A program made the position numbers and the translations under genes. Below are positions 18,001-24,868 of a stretch of DNA of 64,000 nucleotides, in pieces. The notes beneath the pieces are model-generated. The model saw only the letters and a program-made list of their open reading frames with translations, was not told the origin of the DNA and made no database searches. Every line of letters starts with the position of its first letter. Position 1 is the stretch's first letter. Source of the DNA: Bacteroides sp. (lineage in GTDB: Bacteria; Bacteroidota; Bacteroidia; Bacteroidales; Muribaculaceae); the NCBI GenBank assembly GCA_014802325.1, contig JAAVCK010000005.1:62001-126000 (forward strand). The letters run 5' to 3'.

Positions 18001-18398
18001 GCGTCAGACAGGAAGTAATACGAACCGCGCGAATAGCGGTTGGTCTTCACGCTTACCGACTTGGCCGACTCTACTTCAAAACGGGTCTCGCCTTCGCCGT
18101 AGAAATAGAGCGCTCCGTCGCGATGCATCACCCGCACCTCGGGGAGAGTGGCGGGGTGAGAGGAGAACTCAAGCGACATCTCTACGCTGCCGAAACCGCG
18201 CACACCCACCTTCTCGGGATGAGCGAAACCCCACGAGCGCAACACGTCGTGCGATATGCGCTGCACACCGGTGGAGTCAACCTTCACTTTCACCCATCGG
18301 CCGGACGCGAGCGGAGTGTCCGACGGAAAATCCAAGGCAGCTCGGCATGTGAGAGAATATAAGCTTAGTAATAAGGTAATAAGGAGAGGATATTTCAT
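15072..18398 (-). CDS. porU: type IX secretion system sortase PorU (C25 peptidase)
   Basis: PorU is the outer-membrane sortase that cleaves the C-terminal domain from type IX cargo and attaches the protein to the surface. The 1108-residue length fits. A signal peptide (MKYPLLITLLLSLYSLTCRA) is followed by beta-rich N-terminal domains. The gingipain-type catalytic domain has the histidine in YAGHSSRG (His632) and the cysteine in SASCHPYM (Cys665). The C-terminal part contains Ig-like domains (DGRHTITVKAADNAGN) and a CTD-like end (SDGSYRVYAVVSS). It is the last gene of a rex-FAH-porU run (2-bp gap). Its presence supports the cargo assignments at 10314 and 50505. Confidence 0.92.
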   Translation of the reverse strand: MKYPLLITLLLSLYSLTCRAALDFPSDTPLASGRWVKVKVDSTGVQRISHDVLRSWGFAHPEKVGVRGFGSVEMSLEFSSHPATLPEVRVMHRDGALYFYGEGETRFEVESAKSVSVKTNRYSRGSYYFLSDASDVAAMEQIASDATDATIDTHTSIAVCYPREFNPADGGAWWYGRNITDASPYEVAFSLPGYAADGYMGYKAIGKHTEVNYMAPEVTASEGVKFTPDKTNRIYRATNEKEVYRYMSKYNVAAFTPAAGKDEVTFTLRPDPATDVTLMCLDNMWVTYRRRNELADASSSLSMNFLPSVSGGVKIVCEGSPVVWDVTDVHQVRVIATTPADGGVMFTLPAAGSTRRIEAFYTSSALPEPHFAGEVTNSALHSVSGGYDMAIVAAPDFLPAARRLAEAHATHQGLNVLVAGKEEVLNEFGSGSFTPNAVRLFIKMLHDRDSRLKYVLLIGAGFYDNSSVASPDNIYLPTYQAELQSNAYNVAKAYTSDSFFGLLEDEIAPDMSTRVDNVTPRVIDVAVGRFPAFSVAEAELLVDKAIAYLDNPALGGDPGFVMMMADQGNENQHALGTEDMAAEMLALRSGLTISRCYDASYVSTGQDYNSALLKHIKAGFASNPSLITYAGHSSRGSLFSEAFITRSLFDAMNYGSASLFLSASCHPYMLDYEYRGLISDLLLRSEGGSTFVIGPAREVYLKNNQEFCKEFARRYFDNTNRTVGDVYRSTMSAMQGEGQSVRTNALSYNLGGDPALPLPRVDAEVTLDTDGLLTLIPCRRTLISGEIRDEDGALCTDFDGWLNLKIFDVPQTFMSHANVTSDNEDRFMLTLDETILAEADCEVKAGKWEVYVTMPAVANENGRNRMTMSARRRSGFSMAAGYTTDVTVASYDAALVTPDTDAPRIEISIDDTLADGVRVETSRTPRITVRISDSGSGISMNRAVIGSTMSVLLDNYTNIANIDRLLRPDGYGGYTVSFTPPTLNDGRHTITVKAADNAGNTVSEEVDFYVVEEAFACSLAMDGDVVTDGNAVFTLVHPLIGAPDVRIVVEDMRGRHVMSRTIKGDVYEWDLRDDEGRAVSDGSYRVYAVVSSHPRYSSTKPLKFTVIR

Positions 18399-18400
18399 TT

Positions 18401-18958
18401 TCAGAGTATTTTTATGGAAAGTACCTCGCGCCCTGCCATCGAGGCTTCGACGCGTATACCGGGCTTAAGGTCAAGCGGCTGCCCGGCAAAGGCGGTGAGA
18501 ATCACATCGCCCATCTTCAGAGTCATGTAGCGCGACACGGCTGTCACAGCAGCCGCTATCTCGCTTGCGTAATCTACCGTAAGATCCGCCACCGGGGTAG
18601 TGACCTTAACCGGTTCAGAGCCCAGCTCTACGGTAGGAATCCAAGCACCCAGAGCCAGTGAAGAGTCCATGCCGGCAAGCAGTCCGGCCGACAGGCTCTC
18701 GTCGGTATCGGGAAGCCGCAGCCACAGAGACACCGTGGCAGCATCGACATATCGCTGCGCAAATCCGGGGGCAATATCGCGCCCAAGCCGGCCTATACGC
18801 AACGCCACTACGGGTTGCCCCTGCCAGCCCGTGCCGAGATCGGGCACGAATACGGGACGTCCCTGAAGCACCACGGCCGAATCAGGCACGATGCACGCGG
18901 GTGTTGAAGATGTGACGGGTTGTGATAATGACTGACGTAGTAGTGCTATTATTTTCAT
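18401..18958 (-). CDS. FAH-fold protein, probably without its metal site
   Basis: A 185-residue protein whose order of segments (RIGRLGRDIAPGFAQRYVDAATVSLWLRLPD, then VTAVSRYMTLKMGDVILT) matches the fumarylacetoacetate hydrolase family as found next to porU and rex in Bacteroidales. The acidic metal ligands that the family carries before the RIGRLG strand (an ExE pattern) appear as QGQPVVAL. The aspartate-rich block after RYVDA reads SLWLRLPD, and the usual TGTPAGVG loop has shrunk to LTAFAG. I infer a degenerate, possibly non-catalytic homologue. It overlaps rex by 4 bp and is translationally coupled to it. Confidence 0.7.
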   Translation of the reverse strand: MKIIALLRQSLSQPVTSSTPACIVPDSAVVLQGRPVFVPDLGTGWQGQPVVALRIGRLGRDIAPGFAQRYVDAATVSLWLRLPDTDESLSAGLLAGMDSSLALGAWIPTVELGSEPVKVTTPVADLTVDYASEIAAAVTAVSRYMTLKMGDVILTAFAGQPLDLKPGIRVEASMAGREVLSIKIL

Positions 18959-19590
18959 CGTTTTGCCGAAAGACGGTTATACATCACTGCGAGATGCGCA
19001 TAGATCGACGTATTTGTAACCACTATTTCGGGCGATGTCCTGATGCGGAAAGGAGTGAAGTTCCATAGCGCCTTGAATCCGGCTGCCACACACTTCTCAG
19101 CCACATCGGCGGCTATGTCTACAGGCACAGCTATGATAGCTATCTCGGCTCCAAGCTCTGAGCGGCGTGCGGCCAGCTCGTCGGTATGAAATATCGGCAC
19201 CTCACCTATGTCGGTGCCCACAAGAGCGGGATTGACATCAAAACCGGCTACGATATTAAGGCCGAAGCGCCTCAGACCGGAGTCGGCGATAAGTGCGGCG
19301 CCGAGCGATCCGGCACCCATTATCACCGCATTATGGCTGCGGGCGAAGCCAAGAAAATCGACAAGTACCTGCTCAAGCTCCACTACATCGTAGCCTATAC
19401 GGGTCTTGCCGCGGATATTAAGATATGAAAGATCCTTCGCTATCTGCGACGAATCCACATTCAGTTCACGCGAAATAGTGGTGGACGACACACGCTCCAC
19501 CCCGTGGGCACGCAGGCGGCTCACGCAGGCCAGATACCACGGCAGGCGCCGCAGTGTTGGCTCGGGAATGTATGGAATAGTGCTGTCCAT
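18955..19590 (-). CDS. rex: redox-sensing transcriptional repressor Rex
   Basis: Rex senses the NADH/NAD+ ratio and represses fermentation and respiration genes when NADH is low. The 211-residue protein has an N-terminal winged helix (LPWYLACVSRLRAHGVERVSS, then the SSTTISRELNVDSSQIAKDLSY recognition region) and a Rossmann domain with GAGSLGAALIAD. I choose the ATG at 19590, not the in-frame ATG at 19617, because a -7 element at 19615-19622 overlaps the longer start and puts the transcript start near 19608. The gene heads the rex-FAH-porU run. Confidence 0.94.
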   Translation of the reverse strand: MDSTIPYIPEPTLRRLPWYLACVSRLRAHGVERVSSTTISRELNVDSSQIAKDLSYLNIRGKTRIGYDVVELEQVLVDFLGFARSHNAVIMGAGSLGAALIADSGLRRFGLNIVAGFDVNPALVGTDIGEVPIFHTDELAARRSELGAEIAIIAVPVDIAADVAEKCVAAGFKALWNFTPFRIRTSPEIVVTNTSIYAHLAVMYNRLSAKR

Positions 19591-19614
19591 CTTACAAATT
19601 GCTGATTGAGTGTG

Positions 19615-19622
19615 CAAAGTTA
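19615..19622 (-). promoter_or_regulatory. -7 promoter element for rex
   Basis: Reads TAACTTTG on the minus strand. Transcription from about 19608 would exclude the upstream ATG at 19617 and fixes the Rex start at 19590. Confidence 0.55.
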
Positions 19623-19712
19623 CGAAAAATATTCCTTTTTTCCATCACTCTGCTACTTTTCACAAAAATTTAACTCACTCCAAAATCCGGATATTCTCCT
19701 GCACAGCCGGGG

Positions 19713-20597
19713 TCAGCGCTTGGTGACACCCCACAGCATCTTGGTGCGGAGCGTGTCGAAAAAGTTTCGTCCGGGGAAATGGATGAGTCTCACTTGAACC
19801 TGGGCGCGCTTCACGGTGAGGTGTGCCGTGAGCGGGAGTACCATCGTGCGTCCGTCGAGCGACACCCGATAGCTGTTGCTACGCGAACTTACGGCCAGAT
19901 CGATAGTGCGGTAATGGCTCACCACAAGCGGACGCATGGTAAGGGCGTGGGGTGCTATGGGTGAGATTACGAAAGCCGGAGCGTCAGGCTCGATCACCGG
20001 TCCGCCCACCGACAGATTGTAGGCCGTGCTACCGGTGGGGGTGGATATGATTATACCGTCGCCCTGATAGTCGGCCACCTGCATGCCATCGAGGCGGGTA
20101 TCCACCGAAATCATCGAGGCTGTGTCCTGGCGCGAGATAGCCACTTCGTTGAGCGCAAATGGATTGAAAGACCGGTTAAACGGTGTCACGTCGTCGTGCA
20201 CGCTCACTTCGAGCATCGAACGCGACTCTATGGCGTAATCGCCCGTAAAGAGTCGGGCGGTGACTTCAGAAGCATTTTCGAGCGATTCGTCGGCAAGGAA
20301 GCCGAGATGTCCGGTATTGAATCCGATGATAGGTATATCTTTACATGCGGCGGTGGACGCGCAACGCAGCAGAGTGCCGTCACCGCCGATACCGGCTATT
20401 ATGTCGGCGTCGAAATCCTCGCCTGTAAACTCTTTATAGCGGTCGGCTCCCACCGCTCCGGCTTCGCGCAGGGTGGAGAGCAGACGGCTCTCGATTAAAA
20501 TTTCAGCGCCACCTTTCTCCAGATGACTCATGAAGCGGTTGATACGCTCTATGTCGTGGGGCGACTGGCGGCGCTTGCCTATAAATGCTATTTTCAT
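19713..20597 (-). CDS. nadK: NAD kinase
   Basis: NadK phosphorylates NAD to NADP and is essential for biosynthetic reducing power. The 294-residue protein has the catalytic GGDGTLL motif (about residues 70-76), the NTGHLGFLADES segment, the dinucleotide contact NEVAISRQDTASM and the Gly-rich region TPTGSTAYNLSVGGPVIEP. It lies 7 bp after the ACT-like gene and upstream of rex. A 122-bp gap with its own promoter separates it from rex, so rex can be expressed independently. Confidence 0.97.
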   Translation of the reverse strand: MKIAFIGKRRQSPHDIERINRFMSHLEKGGAEILIESRLLSTLREAGAVGADRYKEFTGEDFDADIIAGIGGDGTLLRCASTAACKDIPIIGFNTGHLGFLADESLENASEVTARLFTGDYAIESRSMLEVSVHDDVTPFNRSFNPFALNEVAISRQDTASMISVDTRLDGMQVADYQGDGIIISTPTGSTAYNLSVGGPVIEPDAPAFVISPIAPHALTMRPLVVSHYRTIDLAVSSRSNSYRVSLDGRTMVLPLTAHLTVKRAQVQVRLIHFPGRNFFDTLRTKMLWGVTKR

Positions 20598-20604
20598 AGG
20601 TCAG

Positions 20605-21000
20605 TCATACATTTAGTAATCTGATAAGTTCGTTAACGCGTCGGCGAGCCACGGCGTCGGGACCCGAATCATCGTCGGGGTCAGAACCGGGGGCCGATGA
20701 CATGACGGAAGTCACCGTATATCCGTAGCGTTCCAGCGAGCGAGCCACAAGTTCCGGATTACGGTGATTGACACGCAGCTCCACCACCGACGGCTCTCCG
20801 AGCGCCAGACCCGAAACTACGTTGAGATTCAGCACATGGGCATCGCAGTCCTCCACGGCGCGGCTGAGCAGCGAAGCGCTGTATTGTCCGGCGGCACACT
20901 CCACGGTGAGCACGCTCCAGTCCATCACGCGTGGAAAAAGGCGCTCGGCTTGGGCCGGATATGCGGCTGGCTGATTATATGCAGGGGGAATATTAGTCAA
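20605..21000 (-). CDS. ACT-like domain protein, apparently a CBS protein that lost its CBS pair
   Basis: A 131-residue protein from a TTG start at 21000, or about 106 residues if the in-frame ATG at 20925 (MDWSVLTVEC) is used. Residues 28-100 have an ACT-like beta-alpha-beta pattern (VLTVECAAGQYSASLLSRAVEDC, then VVELRVNHRNPELVARSLERYGYTV) and a short C-terminal helix ending RRVNELIRLLNV. As I recall, the equivalent gene next to nadK and pdxJ in Bacteroides encodes a protein of about 220 residues with two CBS motifs in front of this same tail. Here the CBS part is missing and only a Pro/Ala-rich stub remains. The gene lies 7 bp upstream of nadK and probably modulates or is coupled to it (inference). 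Confidence 0.65.
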   Translation of the reverse strand: MTNIPPAYNQPAAYPAQAERLFPRVMDWSVLTVECAAGQYSASLLSRAVEDCDAHVLNLNVVSGLALGEPSVVELRVNHRNPELVARSLERYGYTVTSVMSSAPGSDPDDDSGPDAVARRRVNELIRLLNV

Positions 21001-21028
21001 AATTTTTCGGCTTTCGGTTTTAATTTCG

Positions 21029-21050
21029 TAAATTTGCAGTTACAAATTTA
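21029..21050. promoter_or_regulatory. second divergent promoter with face-to-face -7 elements
   Basis: TAAATTTG on the plus strand (21029-21036) and the same element on the minus strand (21043-21050) are separated by 6 bp (CAGTTA), making a perfect inverted repeat. The plus copy points to pdxJ (ATG 21078) and the minus copy to the ACT-like gene and nadK. Each predicted start site falls in the other's -7 element. Confidence 0.6.
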
Positions 21051-21077
21051 CAAAACAATTTTGATATACACGCTATA

Positions 21078-21794
21078 ATGACTACACTGAGTGTAAACAT
21101 CAACAAAATAGCCACCCTGCGCAACGCGCGCGGTGAAAACGTGCCAGACCTGGTAGCTACGGCTCTCGACATAGAGCGTTTCGGAGCCCAGGGCATCACG
21201 GTACATCCGCGTCCCGATGAGCGACACATACGCCGCAGCGACGTCTACGATCTGCGCCGCCACATATCCACCGAGTTCAACATCGAGGGCTATCCCTCGC
21301 CGGAATTCATCGACCTGGTGCTTACCGTGAAGCCCACGCAGGTAACTCTGGTGCCCGACGCTCCCGATGCCATCACTTCGAGCGCAGGTTGGGACGTGGA
21401 GCCCAACATGGATTTTCTCACCCACACTGTGGAGCGTTTACGCCAGGCCCACATACGCACATCCATATTCGTGGGCACCGATACCGCCAACATCCGCAGG
21501 GCCGCTGAAACCGGTACTGACCGTGTGGAACTCTACACCAAGCCCTATGCTGACCTGTATGCTAAAAATCCCGAGCAGGCTGTGGAGCCTTTCGTAGCCG
21601 CTGCCCGCGCCGCCCACAGCGCCGGACTGGGAGTAAACGCTGGCCATGACCTCAGCCTCACCAATCTGGAATTTTTCCATAAGTGTGTGCCTTATCTCAG
21701 CGAGGTGTCGATAGGTCACGCGCTGATATGTGATGCGCTCTACCTCGGTCTGCAAGAGACGGTGAAGCGCTATCTGGCTTGCCTCAAGTCTTGA
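21078..21794 (+). CDS. pdxJ: pyridoxine 5'-phosphate synthase PdxJ
   Basis: PdxJ condenses 1-deoxyxylulose 5-phosphate with 3-amino-1-hydroxyacetone 1-phosphate to form pyridoxine 5'-phosphate (DXP-dependent vitamin B6 pathway). At 238 residues it is a normal-length TIM barrel. Diagnostic segments are [32 protein letters not shown] (phosphate and substrate contacts), [12 protein letters not shown], and the C-terminal [14 protein letters not shown] and [13 protein letters not shown] loops. It is divergent from the ACT-nadK genes and shares a symmetrical promoter with them. Confidence 0.97.
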   Translation: MTTLSVNINKIATLRNARGENVPDLVATALDIERFGAQGITVHPRPDERHIRRSDVYDLRRHISTEFNIEGYPSPEFIDLVLTVKPTQVTLVPDAPDAITSSAGWDVEPNMDFLTHTVERLRQAHIRTSIFVGTDTANIRRAAETGTDRVELYTKPYADLYAKNPEQAVEPFVAAARAAHSAGLGVNAGHDLSLTNLEFFHKCVPYLSEVSIGHALICDALYLGLQETVKRYLACLKS

Positions 21795-21894
21795 TTCACG
21801 ATTTATGATTCATGATTCACGATTTTTGATTTTTGATATACTTATAATTTTTACTTTTTTGATTTTTCCGGCAATCTAAATAAAACTCAGCAAA
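21792..21894 (+). repeat. degenerate short AT-rich repeats between pdxJ and exbB
   Basis: Several imperfect copies of GATTCACGATTT/GATTTTTGATTTTTGAT run in tandem from the pdxJ stop codon. They look like the simple ATT-rich intergenic sequence common in Bacteroidetes; no promoter motif or hairpin stands out. Confidence 0.45.
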
Positions 21895-22590
21895 ATGCTC
21901 CAACTCGACACCACAATAATATCAGAGACCGTGGCCACGGTGGCCGCGCCCGTAGCCGATGCTCCCACTTCTCTGTCGGTATGGGACCTCACCCTCCGCG
22001 GCGGCTTTATCATGATACCGCTGGCCATCCTCTCTTTAATCTCGATCTACATACTGGTTGAGCGCATGATAGTGCTCCACCGCGCTGCCAAGGAAGACGA
22101 TACTTTCATGCAGCAGATCCGTCACTATATACTCGATGGTGAAATCGAAAGCGCCCGCAATCTGTGCCGGCGCTCAGGCACTCCCTACGCACGCTTGATC
22201 GATAAGGGCATTTCGCGCATGGGACGTCCGATGAACGATGTGCTCGTGGCTATCGAAAACACCGGCAATCTCGAAGTGTCGAAACTCGAAAAGGGTCTGG
22301 CCTGGCTCGCCACCACAGCCTCGGGGGCTCCTATGATAGGATTTCTCGGCACGGTGATGGGTATGGTGCAGGCATTTTACAGCATAGCATCGGCAAGCAA
22401 CACGGCCAATATCGCAGTGCTGGCCGACGGTATCTACGCCGCACTCGTCACCACGGTGGCCGGTCTGGTGGTGGGTATCATAGCTCTCTTCGCCTACAAT
22501 TATCTGACGGCCCGCATCAACGGCGTCATGAACAAACTTGAGGCCAAGACAATGGAATTCATGGACCTGCTCAACGAGCCCGCACTCTGA
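21895..22590 (+). CDS. exbB: MotA/TolQ/ExbB proton channel family protein
   Basis: The five-subunit channel component that, with ExbD, converts the proton motive force into mechanical work on TonB or TolA. The 231-residue protein has three membrane segments: about residues 40-60 (GGFIMIPLAILSLISIYIL), 140-165 (the region ending SAPMIGFLGTVMGMVQAF, with the conserved GxxxGTVxGM of TolQ/ExbB) and 185-205 (GIYAALVTTVAGLVVGIIALF). A cytoplasmic loop lies between the first two. It is the first gene of an exbB-exbD-tonB run with gaps of 1 and 11 bp. Whether it serves TonB transporters or a Tol-like system is not decidable. Confidence 0.93.
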   Translation: MLQLDTTIISETVATVAAPVADAPTSLSVWDLTLRGGFIMIPLAILSLISIYILVERMIVLHRAAKEDDTFMQQIRHYILDGEIESARNLCRRSGTPYARLIDKGISRMGRPMNDVLVAIENTGNLEVSKLEKGLAWLATTASGAPMIGFLGTVMGMVQAFYSIASASNTANIAVLADGIYAALVTTVAGLVVGIIALFAYNYLTARINGVMNKLEAKTMEFMDLLNEPAL

Positions 22591-22591
22591 C

Positions 22592-23023
22592 ATGGCACTG
22601 AAACGACAGAACAATCTGATGGCAGTGTTTTCAATGGCGTCGATGACCGACGTCATATTCCTGCTGCTTATCTTTTTTATGGTGACGTCGACTTTCGTGT
22701 TTCCGACGGCACTGGAGGTGAATCTGCCGGAAAGCTCTAAGCAGACGGCACTCAAACCATCGACCCGTGTATATATCGACGCCTCGGGACAGATCTACGC
22801 CTCGTGGGACAACGACGAACCTGCCATAATGACTCTCGACAGCCTGCTGGCTTTTCTGCAACTTTCGGCCGGACGATCGCCCGAGGAGTTCATAGCCGTA
22901 TATGCTGACGAGTCTGTGACTTATGGCCGACTGATAGAAGTGCTTGACCTTGGAGCACGCAATAATCTTAAAATGGTGCTTGCCACCAAGCCGGCTCCGG
23001 CATCGGCCAAGCCCGCTGAATAA
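22592..23023 (+). CDS. exbD: ExbD/TolR family biopolymer transport protein
   Basis: A 143-residue single-pass protein with the typical layout: a short cytoplasmic N-terminus (MALKRQNNLMAVFSMASMTDV), a membrane helix (about residues 18-38, IFLLLIFFMVTSTFV) with the conserved aspartate in MTDVIF just before it, and a periplasmic domain ending in Ala/Pro-rich sequence. I start at 22592, directly after the exbB stop, because the longer open frame beginning at 22538 overlaps exbB and starts without the family N-terminus. It works with the ExbB homologue as the proton-conducting pair. Confidence 0.92.
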   Translation: MALKRQNNLMAVFSMASMTDVIFLLLIFFMVTSTFVFPTALEVNLPESSKQTALKPSTRVYIDASGQIYASWDNDEPAIMTLDSLLAFLQLSAGRSPEEFIAVYADESVTYGRLIEVLDLGARNNLKMVLATKPAPASAKPAE

Positions 23024-23034
23024 ATACTGACTAC

Positions 23035-23844
23035 ATGAGCAGCCAAAGCGACAACAGAAAATCGCACATGTGGGCGCTACTGGCCACGATATTGTTTCAT
23101 GCCGTGGTACTGGTGGTGCTTCTGTCGGTGTTTCTACGCTATTCGCCCTCTTCGCCGAGCGAACGCGAGTGGCCTCCGGTGGATTCGGCCGAGGTGCTGT
23201 TTGCCGGCGAATACGTAATGATAGGCGATGACCCCACGGCAGCCGACAATGACTCGTCAGATCCCGCAGCCGAGGCCGACGCCACAACCACCGAGACCGA
23301 AACTGCCGACAATATCGACGCCGGCACTCACGCCGAACCGTCGCCTCTTATATCCACCGAAACCCCGTCGACCGCCAAGACAAAAACCAAGCCACAACCC
23401 GAGGTCTCAGGCCCCACAAAGGCTGAGATCGAGGCAGCTGAAAAGGCGCGCCGCGAGGAGGAAAAGCGACGTGAGATAGCCGACCGAATGAAAAATACCC
23501 ACTTCGGCTCCACTGCCGGAAGCGGGTCAGGCAACCCCGGTCAGGCCGACGGCAACTCCACTTCGGGTGCCACCTCAGGAATGCCCGGATATAATCTGAA
23601 AGGACGCTCGATAGCCGTGTATGAGCAGCCGCCGCGCGGCCCGCTCGGCTCTGTCACCATACGTGTCACCGTCAATCGCAAAGGTATCGTGACCTCGGCT
23701 CGCTACGAATCGGGCACAGGCTCGGCCGCAGCAAGTGCATCCACCCGTAAAAACTGCGAACAGGCGGCTATGAAATCACAATTTTCGGTCGACGAAGACG
23801 CCCCCTCATCACAATCGGGCACTATCACATATAATTTCCGATAA
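23035..23844 (+). CDS. TonB/TolA-like energy transducer
   Basis: A 269-residue protein with an N-terminal membrane helix (residues 12-34, around HMWALLATILFHAVVLVVLL), a long periplasmic linker rich in Thr, Glu, Pro and Ala, a charged helix (KAEIEAAEKARREEEKRREIADRMKN, about 130-155), a Gly/Ser stretch, and a C-terminal TonB-like beta-alpha-beta domain (LGSVTIRVTVNRKGIV to YNFR). The charged helix is TolA-like. It is encoded 11 bp after exbD and completes the energising complex. tsaD follows 7 bp later, so the whole run may be one mRNA. Confidence 0.88.
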   Translation: MSSQSDNRKSHMWALLATILFHAVVLVVLLSVFLRYSPSSPSEREWPPVDSAEVLFAGEYVMIGDDPTAADNDSSDPAAEADATTTETETADNIDAGTHAEPSPLISTETPSTAKTKTKPQPEVSGPTKAEIEAAEKARREEEKRREIADRMKNTHFGSTAGSGSGNPGQADGNSTSGATSGMPGYNLKGRSIAVYEQPPRGPLGSVTIRVTVNRKGIVTSARYESGTGSAAASASTRKNCEQAAMKSQFSVDEDAPSSQSGTITYNFR

Positions 23845-23851
23845 CACCATC

Positions 23852-24868
23852 ATGGCAATCACTATATTAGGAATCGAGTCGTCGTGTGACGACACTTCAG
23901 CAGCCGTAATCACCGACGGGCTGCTGCTCAGCAATGTAATAGCATCGCAGAAAGTCCACGAAGAGTATGGCGGCGTGGTACCCGAACTGGCATCACGCGC
24001 TCATCAGCTCAACATCGTGCCTGTGGTCGATACGGCTCTGGCGCGTGCCGGCATATCGAAATCCGACCTTTCGGCCATAGCCTTCACCCGCGGACCCGGC
24101 CTGATGGGTTCGCTGCTCGTGGGCACATCGTTTGCCAAAGGTCTGTCGCTGGGTCTGCGCATACCGATGGTCGACGTGAATCATCTCCACGGCCACGTGC
24201 TGGCTCACTTCATACGCCGCAATCCAGACGACCGTGTGCCTGAATATCCATTTCTGTGTCTGCTCATTTCCGGCGGCAACAGCCAGCTGATACTTGTGCG
24301 CAGCTACAACGACATGGAAATTCTCGGCCATACCATCGACGATGCCGCCGGCGAGGCTTTCGATAAATGCGCCAAAGTAATGGGACTGCCCTACCCCGGC
24401 GGACCACACATTGACCGACTCGCTGCCGAGGGCGACCCTAAGGCATTCCGCTTTGCCAAGCCTCACCTGCCCGGACTCGACTACAGCTTCAGCGGACTGA
24501 AGACATCGTTTCTATACACGCTGCGCGACAATCTGAAGACCGACCCCGACTTCATAGAGCATCACCGCGCCGACCTTGCCGCTTCGCTGCAACACACCAT
24601 CATCTCCATACTGATGGATAAACTCGACAAGGCCGTGAAGCTCACCGGAGTCCGCACCGTGGCTATAGGCGGTGGCGTGTCGGCCAACTCAGGCGTGCGC
24701 GATGCCGTGGCCCAATACTGCGCCGAACATGATCTGAACGCATTTATTCCGGAGCGTACATTTACCACCGACAATGCCGCCATGGTGGCCATAGCGGGCT
24801 ACTATAAATATCTCGACAAGGACTTCTGCGCCTACTCTTCAGTACCCTACGCACGCGTCACCATATGA
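23852..24868 (+). CDS. tsaD: tRNA N6-adenosine threonylcarbamoyltransferase TsaD
   Basis: TsaD transfers the threonylcarbamoyl group to A37 of ANN-decoding tRNAs, with TsaB and TsaE. The 338-residue ASKHA-fold protein shows LGIESSCDDTSAAVI at the N-terminus, the metal-binding HxxxH in VNHLHGHVLAHF, LISGGNSQLILV, the TIDDAAGEAFDKCAK segment and GGGVSANSGVR near the C-terminus. All catalytic elements appear intact. It overlaps cinA by 4 bp (ATGA). Confidence 0.97.
   Translation: MAITILGIESSCDDTSAAVITDGLLLSNVIASQKVHEEYGGVVPELASRAHQLNIVPVVDTALARAGISKSDLSAIAFTRGPGLMGSLLVGTSFAKGLSLGLRIPMVDVNHLHGHVLAHFIRRNPDDRVPEYPFLCLLISGGNSQLILVRSYNDMEILGHTIDDAAGEAFDKCAKVMGLPYPGGPHIDRLAAEGDPKAFRFAKPHLPGLDYSFSGLKTSFLYTLRDNLKTDPDFIEHHRADLAASLQHTIISILMDKLDKAVKLTGVRTVAIGGGVSANSGVRDAVAQYCAEHDLNAFIPERTFTTDNAAMVAIAGYYKYLDKDFCAYSSVPYARVTI

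Noticed and set aside
17256-18362. 368-codon open frame antisense to porU
   Set aside because: His/Arg/Gly-rich shadow frame without domain-like patterns.
19640-19680. Possible Rex operator upstream of rex
   Set aside because: Only a TTGTGAA half-site is present on the minus strand; the second half (TTCACAA at the right distance) is missing.
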